From positions 1,302,001 to 1,366,000 of the forward strand of contig NC_007575.1 in the NCBI RefSeq assembly GCF_000012965.1: DNA of 64,000 nt, read 5' to 3'. This document shows, piece by piece, positions 61,055 through 64,000 of this stretch. This stretch comes from Sulfurimonas denitrificans DSM 1251. GTDB lineage: Bacteria > Campylobacterota > Campylobacteria > Campylobacterales > Sulfurimonadaceae. The position numbers were made by a program, and so were the translations under genes. The notes under the pieces were generated by a model, which saw only the letters and a program-made list of their open reading frames with translations, was not told the DNA's origin and did no database searches. The stretch's first letter is position 1, and each line of letters begins with the position of its first letter.

Positions 61055-62518
61055 ATGATTACATGGATGCAAAGACATAAAAAATATCTAATTATTACTA
61101 TCTGGATTTCTACAATAGCTTTTGTTGGAGCTGGATTTGTGGGTTGGGGACAGTATAGTTATGGAGATAAAGCAGGTGCTGTAGCAAAAGTAGGAAGTGT
61201 AGAGATTACAATGGGAGAGCTTCAAAAAAGCTACTCAAATATTTATGCTCAGTATTCACAGATGTTCAAAGGTGAATTTGATGAAGAAAAAGCAAAAAGT
61301 TTTGGCTTACAATCTCAAGCTTTAAACTTCTTAACACAACAAGCACTTGTTTTAAATCTTGCAAAATCCTATAACCTTGAAGTTAGTGATGAAGAGTTGT
61401 TAAAAGAGATAACATCTAAAGATTATTTTTTTAAAGATGGCGTTTTTGACAAAGATGTTTACAAAGATGTTCTTTCAAAAAACAATATTAAAACAAAAGA
61501 GTATGAAGCTGATATTAAAAAAGAGCTTTTGATTAGAAAAACTCTCTCCCTCCTCAAAATTCAAACAAAAGAGAGTGAACAAAAAATTATAGATACTGCA
61601 TTTAGTATTGCTGATAAAATCGACTATAAAGTTTTAAATGCTAACCAAATTATTCTTGATACATCAAATGAATCATTGAAATCGTTTTGGGAGAAGATAC
61701 AAAATAACTTTATGAGTGAAGTTAGTTACGATATAAAATATATAAAACATGATAAAAAATCTAATGAGTATAACGATGCAGCACTGAATGAATATTATAG
61801 TGAAAACAAAATTTCTCTAAAAGATGGTGAAGGGAAAATCATACCTTTTGAAGATGCTAAAGAGAAAATAAAGTATGAACTAGATGCTAAAGAGTCTAAA
61901 AAAGAGGCTCTAAAAAAATACGTTTCTTATAAAAAAGGAGAAATTGAACCTTCAGAGATACAAACTGCAACTATTTCCGCTTCAAACAACAGTTTTGGTA
62001 CTGAAGCTTTTGAGGCTATATCAAAGCTAACATCCACCTCTCCTTTTTCAAAACCAATCATGGTTGAAGATAACTACTTCATCTTTGAGTTAGTAACTAC
62101 AAACCCTGCAAAACCTAAGAGTTATGAAGAAGCTAAGAGTGAAGTATTGCCTATTTATGAGAGTGAACAAAAGAAAATAAAACTCGAAGAGTTAGCAAAA
62201 AAATCTTTTGCTACATTTAATGGAAAAATAACCGATTATATAACAGCGAATGATTCTTCATTACTAACAGATTTAACTAAAGATGAAGCTGACGAGTTTT
62301 TGTCAATTCTATTTACCTCGCAAGATAGAAGAGGATATGTAAATTTAGAGAGTGGAACTGTTGTTATGTATAACGTTTTGGAACAAAAGTTGCTAAGCAA
62401 TACTAACACTGATCCAAACAATTCAATCAGTAGATTGAAGAGTACTATGTTTAATGAAGGTTTAGTAAAAAATCTTCAAAGCAAGTACAAAACTGAGATT
62501 TTTATCAAAGGAATATAA
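61055..62518 (+). CDS. PpiD/SurA-N-like periplasmic chaperone
   Basis: The 487-residue protein has an N-terminal membrane anchor (about residues 10-30) preceded by WMQRHKKY, the PpiD-style start, and a SurA-N-type chaperone domain (about 40-180, AKVGSVEITMGELQKSYSNI). I cannot find the parvulin active-site pattern of the PPIC domain in the middle region, so peptidyl-prolyl isomerase activity is doubtful. It lies 1 base before ftsA, the order found in C. jejuni (recalled). ATG at 61055 or 61067 could be the start. Confidence 0.82.
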   Translation: MITWMQRHKKYLIITIWISTIAFVGAGFVGWGQYSYGDKAGAVAKVGSVEITMGELQKSYSNIYAQYSQMFKGEFDEEKAKSFGLQSQALNFLTQQALVLNLAKSYNLEVSDEELLKEITSKDYFFKDGVFDKDVYKDVLSKNNIKTKEYEADIKKELLIRKTLSLLKIQTKESEQKIIDTAFSIADKIDYKVLNANQIILDTSNESLKSFWEKIQNNFMSEVSYDIKYIKHDKKSNEYNDAALNEYYSENKISLKDGEGKIIPFEDAKEKIKYELDAKESKKEALKKYVSYKKGEIEPSEIQTATISASNNSFGTEAFEAISKLTSTSPFSKPIMVEDNYFIFELVTTNPAKPKSYEEAKSEVLPIYESEQKKIKLEELAKKSFATFNGKITDYITANDSSLLTDLTKDEADEFLSILFTSQDRRGYVNLESGTVVMYNVLEQKLLSNTNTDPNNSISRLKSTMFNEGLVKNLQSKYKTEIFIKGI

Positions 62519-62519
62519 G

Positions 62520-63881
62520 TTGAGCAGAACTGTTTTAGCCATAGATATAGGTTCAACAAAAATATGCGCAATTATTGCTGAAATTGGCAGTGATAAATCA
62601 ATATCTATAACAGGAGCTGGTGTTTGTAAAGCACAGGGTCTTAAAAGAGGAAGTATAACAAATATAGAACTTGCCTCAAAATCTATAAGAACTGCATTAA
62701 ACGATGCAAAAAGGGTATCTGGAACAGAAGTTAAAAATGCTATAGTTTCTATCTCTGGTGCTTATACTAAAAGTTTGAATTCAAGCGGAATAGTTAACAT
62801 TCAAAACAAAGAAGTTAGTTTTAAAGAGATAGAAAGAGTTATGCAGGCTTCTCTTTATAATGCAAACATACCAAACGAATACGAAGTTCTTCATGCGCTT
62901 CCTTATAACTTCAAAGTCGATGATCAAGACTATATAGAAGATCCACTAGGTATGAATGCTTCAAGGCTTGAAGTTGATACACACATTGTAACAACTCAAA
63001 AATCGAATCTTAACAACCTTAGAAAAGCTGTTCGTGGAGCTGGTGTTGAAGTTGATAATATAGTTTTAGCTGGGTACGCATCTTCTATTGCTACACTAAA
63101 TAGTGATGAAAAAGAGCTAGGTGTTGCTCTTATCGATATGGGCGGAAATACAAGTAATATAGTAATACATTCAGGAAATTCAATAAGATACAACGATTTC
63201 TTAGGTGTTGGTTCAAGTCATGTAACAAGTGATTTATCTATGGCTCTTCACACTCCACTAAATGTTGCTGAGAGTGTAAAACTTACATACGGATCACTTT
63301 TAGCGCCAAGCAATGATTTGATAGAGCTTCCAATTATTGGTAACGAGAGTGCAACACATGAAGTATCGCTTGAAGTGGTGCATAATGTTATCTATGCGAG
63401 AGTGGAAGAGACGCTTATGATATTGGCTCAGTTTATTGAAAACAGTGGTCTAAAAGATAAAATGGGTGCGGGTGTAGTCTTGACTGGCGGCTTTTCTCAA
63501 ATGGAAGGCATAAGAGAGTTGGCAATTGCTACTTTTGGCTCAGTTCCAGTTCGTCTTGCAAAACCAAAAGAGATGCATGGACTCTTTGACAACCTTCGTT
63601 CACCTGAATACTCAAGTGCTATAGGTCTTGTTATCTATGCCGCTTCTGCATACACTCTTTACGAAATAGATGTAAATAGAAGAGTAAGGCACTCAAATGA
63701 GGTATTTGAAGAGCAACAGCCTAGTATCAACTTAAGAGAAGATACTCAAATTCCAACTCCACCCTTTGAACAAGACAAACAAGCGCCTATGATGATTAAT
63801 ATAGGGCTGAAAAAAGAGAAGAAAAAAGATGAAGCAGGGGCGTTTAGCAAATTTTGGAACTGGGCAACCCAGTTATTTTAA
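62520..63881 (+). CDS. ftsA: cell division protein FtsA
   Basis: The 453-residue actin-like protein links FtsZ to the membrane. It has the phosphate-1 motif LAIDIGSTKICAIIAEI, the SHS2/1C domain, phosphate-2 VALIDMGGNTSNIVI, the adenosine motif GAGVVLTGGFSQMEG, and the C-terminal amphipathic membrane helix FSKFWNWATQLF. The start is TTG with AAAGGA upstream. It lies 1 base after the ppiD-like gene and 10 bases before ftsZ. Confidence 0.97.
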   Translation: MSRTVLAIDIGSTKICAIIAEIGSDKSISITGAGVCKAQGLKRGSITNIELASKSIRTALNDAKRVSGTEVKNAIVSISGAYTKSLNSSGIVNIQNKEVSFKEIERVMQASLYNANIPNEYEVLHALPYNFKVDDQDYIEDPLGMNASRLEVDTHIVTTQKSNLNNLRKAVRGAGVEVDNIVLAGYASSIATLNSDEKELGVALIDMGGNTSNIVIHSGNSIRYNDFLGVGSSHVTSDLSMALHTPLNVAESVKLTYGSLLAPSNDLIELPIIGNESATHEVSLEVVHNVIYARVEETLMILAQFIENSGLKDKMGAGVVLTGGFSQMEGIRELAIATFGSVPVRLAKPKEMHGLFDNLRSPEYSSAIGLVIYAASAYTLYEIDVNRRVRHSNEVFEEQQPSINLREDTQIPTPPFEQDKQAPMMINIGLKKEKKKDEAGAFSKFWNWATQLF

Positions 63882-63891
63882 GGAGAAGATT

Positions 63892-64000
63892 ATGGAACCA
63901 TTTTTAATTGAAGAAGCATGTAAAATTAGTGGCGCAAGAATTGTAGCGGTTGGTGTAGGCGGCGGTGGCGGAAACATGATTAGCCATATGATCAACAATG
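63892..64000 (+). CDS. ftsZ: cell division protein FtsZ, N-terminal part
   Basis: The gene runs off the window end; 36 residues are visible. It has a strong AAGGAG ribosome site and continues GARIVAVGVGGGGGNMISHM, the first nucleotide-binding segment of FtsZ (usually GVGGxGxN; here GVGGGGGN). FtsZ polymerises with GTP to form the division ring. It follows ftsA in the same operon. Confidence 0.94.
   Translation, partial: MEPFLIEEACKISGARIVAVGVGGGGGNMISHMINN

Overview
The window is AT-rich bacterial chromosome, densely packed with genes on both strands. It reads as a free-living member of the Campylobacterota (Epsilonproteobacteria), most likely Sulfurimonas or a close relative. The evidence is a single XerH-type recombinase, a type II DAHP synthase, a DUF1882 protein, the order cvpA-fur-lysS-glyA-DUF1882-SPOR-aroE that I recall from Campylobacter jejuni, the order ppiD-ftsA-ftsZ, and a sensor kinase with the HQWRQPL H-box common in this phylum. 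The genus is an inference. I saw no rRNA, tRNA, CRISPR array, insertion sequence or prophage. No gap between genes exceeds about 280 bases.

Layout. 1-2.9 kb: end of yggS, a secreted alpha-carbonic anhydrase, a BaiN/HI0933-type flavoprotein and a ThiE/TenI-like protein. 3.1-7.8 kb: an anaerobic (class III) ribonucleotide reductase whose glycyl-radical tail is a separate 50-residue gene, its radical-SAM activase, and a siroheme nitrite/sulfite reductase. 7.8-16.4 kb (minus strand): a two-component pair, polA, a NosL-like/TauE-like pair, xerH, and a BamB-like lipoprotein next to a YfgM-like protein. 16.5-24.9 kb: gatC, pilT, then a tightly overlapping five-gene minus-strand operon (HlyD-like adaptor, molybdopterin oxidoreductase, argD, TolC-like factor, MidA-like methyltransferase), and cheV. 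25-34.7 kb: the sodium-pumping decarboxylase oadGAB, small membrane proteins, htpG, a tandem universal stress protein and a beta-CASP nuclease-like protein. 34.8-46.8 kb: an ABC-F ATPase, DAHP synthase, a diguanylate cyclase, then the conserved cvpA-to-aroE series with trpE inserted. 46.8-58.6 kb: an aldo/keto reductase, a GH17-GT2 glucan synthase, a lipid-transport operon (recR-mlaA-mlaC-RND), mltA, dnaJ, and a periplasmic rhodanese divergent from an ArsR regulator. 58.6-64 kb: a degenerate class II aldolase homologue, bioA, a ppiD-like chaperone, ftsA and the start of ftsZ.

Themes. Several genes serve life at low oxygen (class III NrdD, siroheme reductase, Na+-translocating decarboxylase, copper-handling NosL/TauE pair). 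Others maintain the envelope (Mla-RND, MltA, BamB/YfgM-like, PpiD-like, TolC/HlyD). The rest is housekeeping. The observations I rate highest are the split NrdD, the GH17-GT2 fusion, the overlapping TolC/HlyD/molybdoenzyme operon, the over-represented palindrome TACATGTA, an 11-6-11 inverted repeat near xerH, and the metal-ligand-less class II aldolase homologue. I did not find a clear-cut new defence or mobile system.
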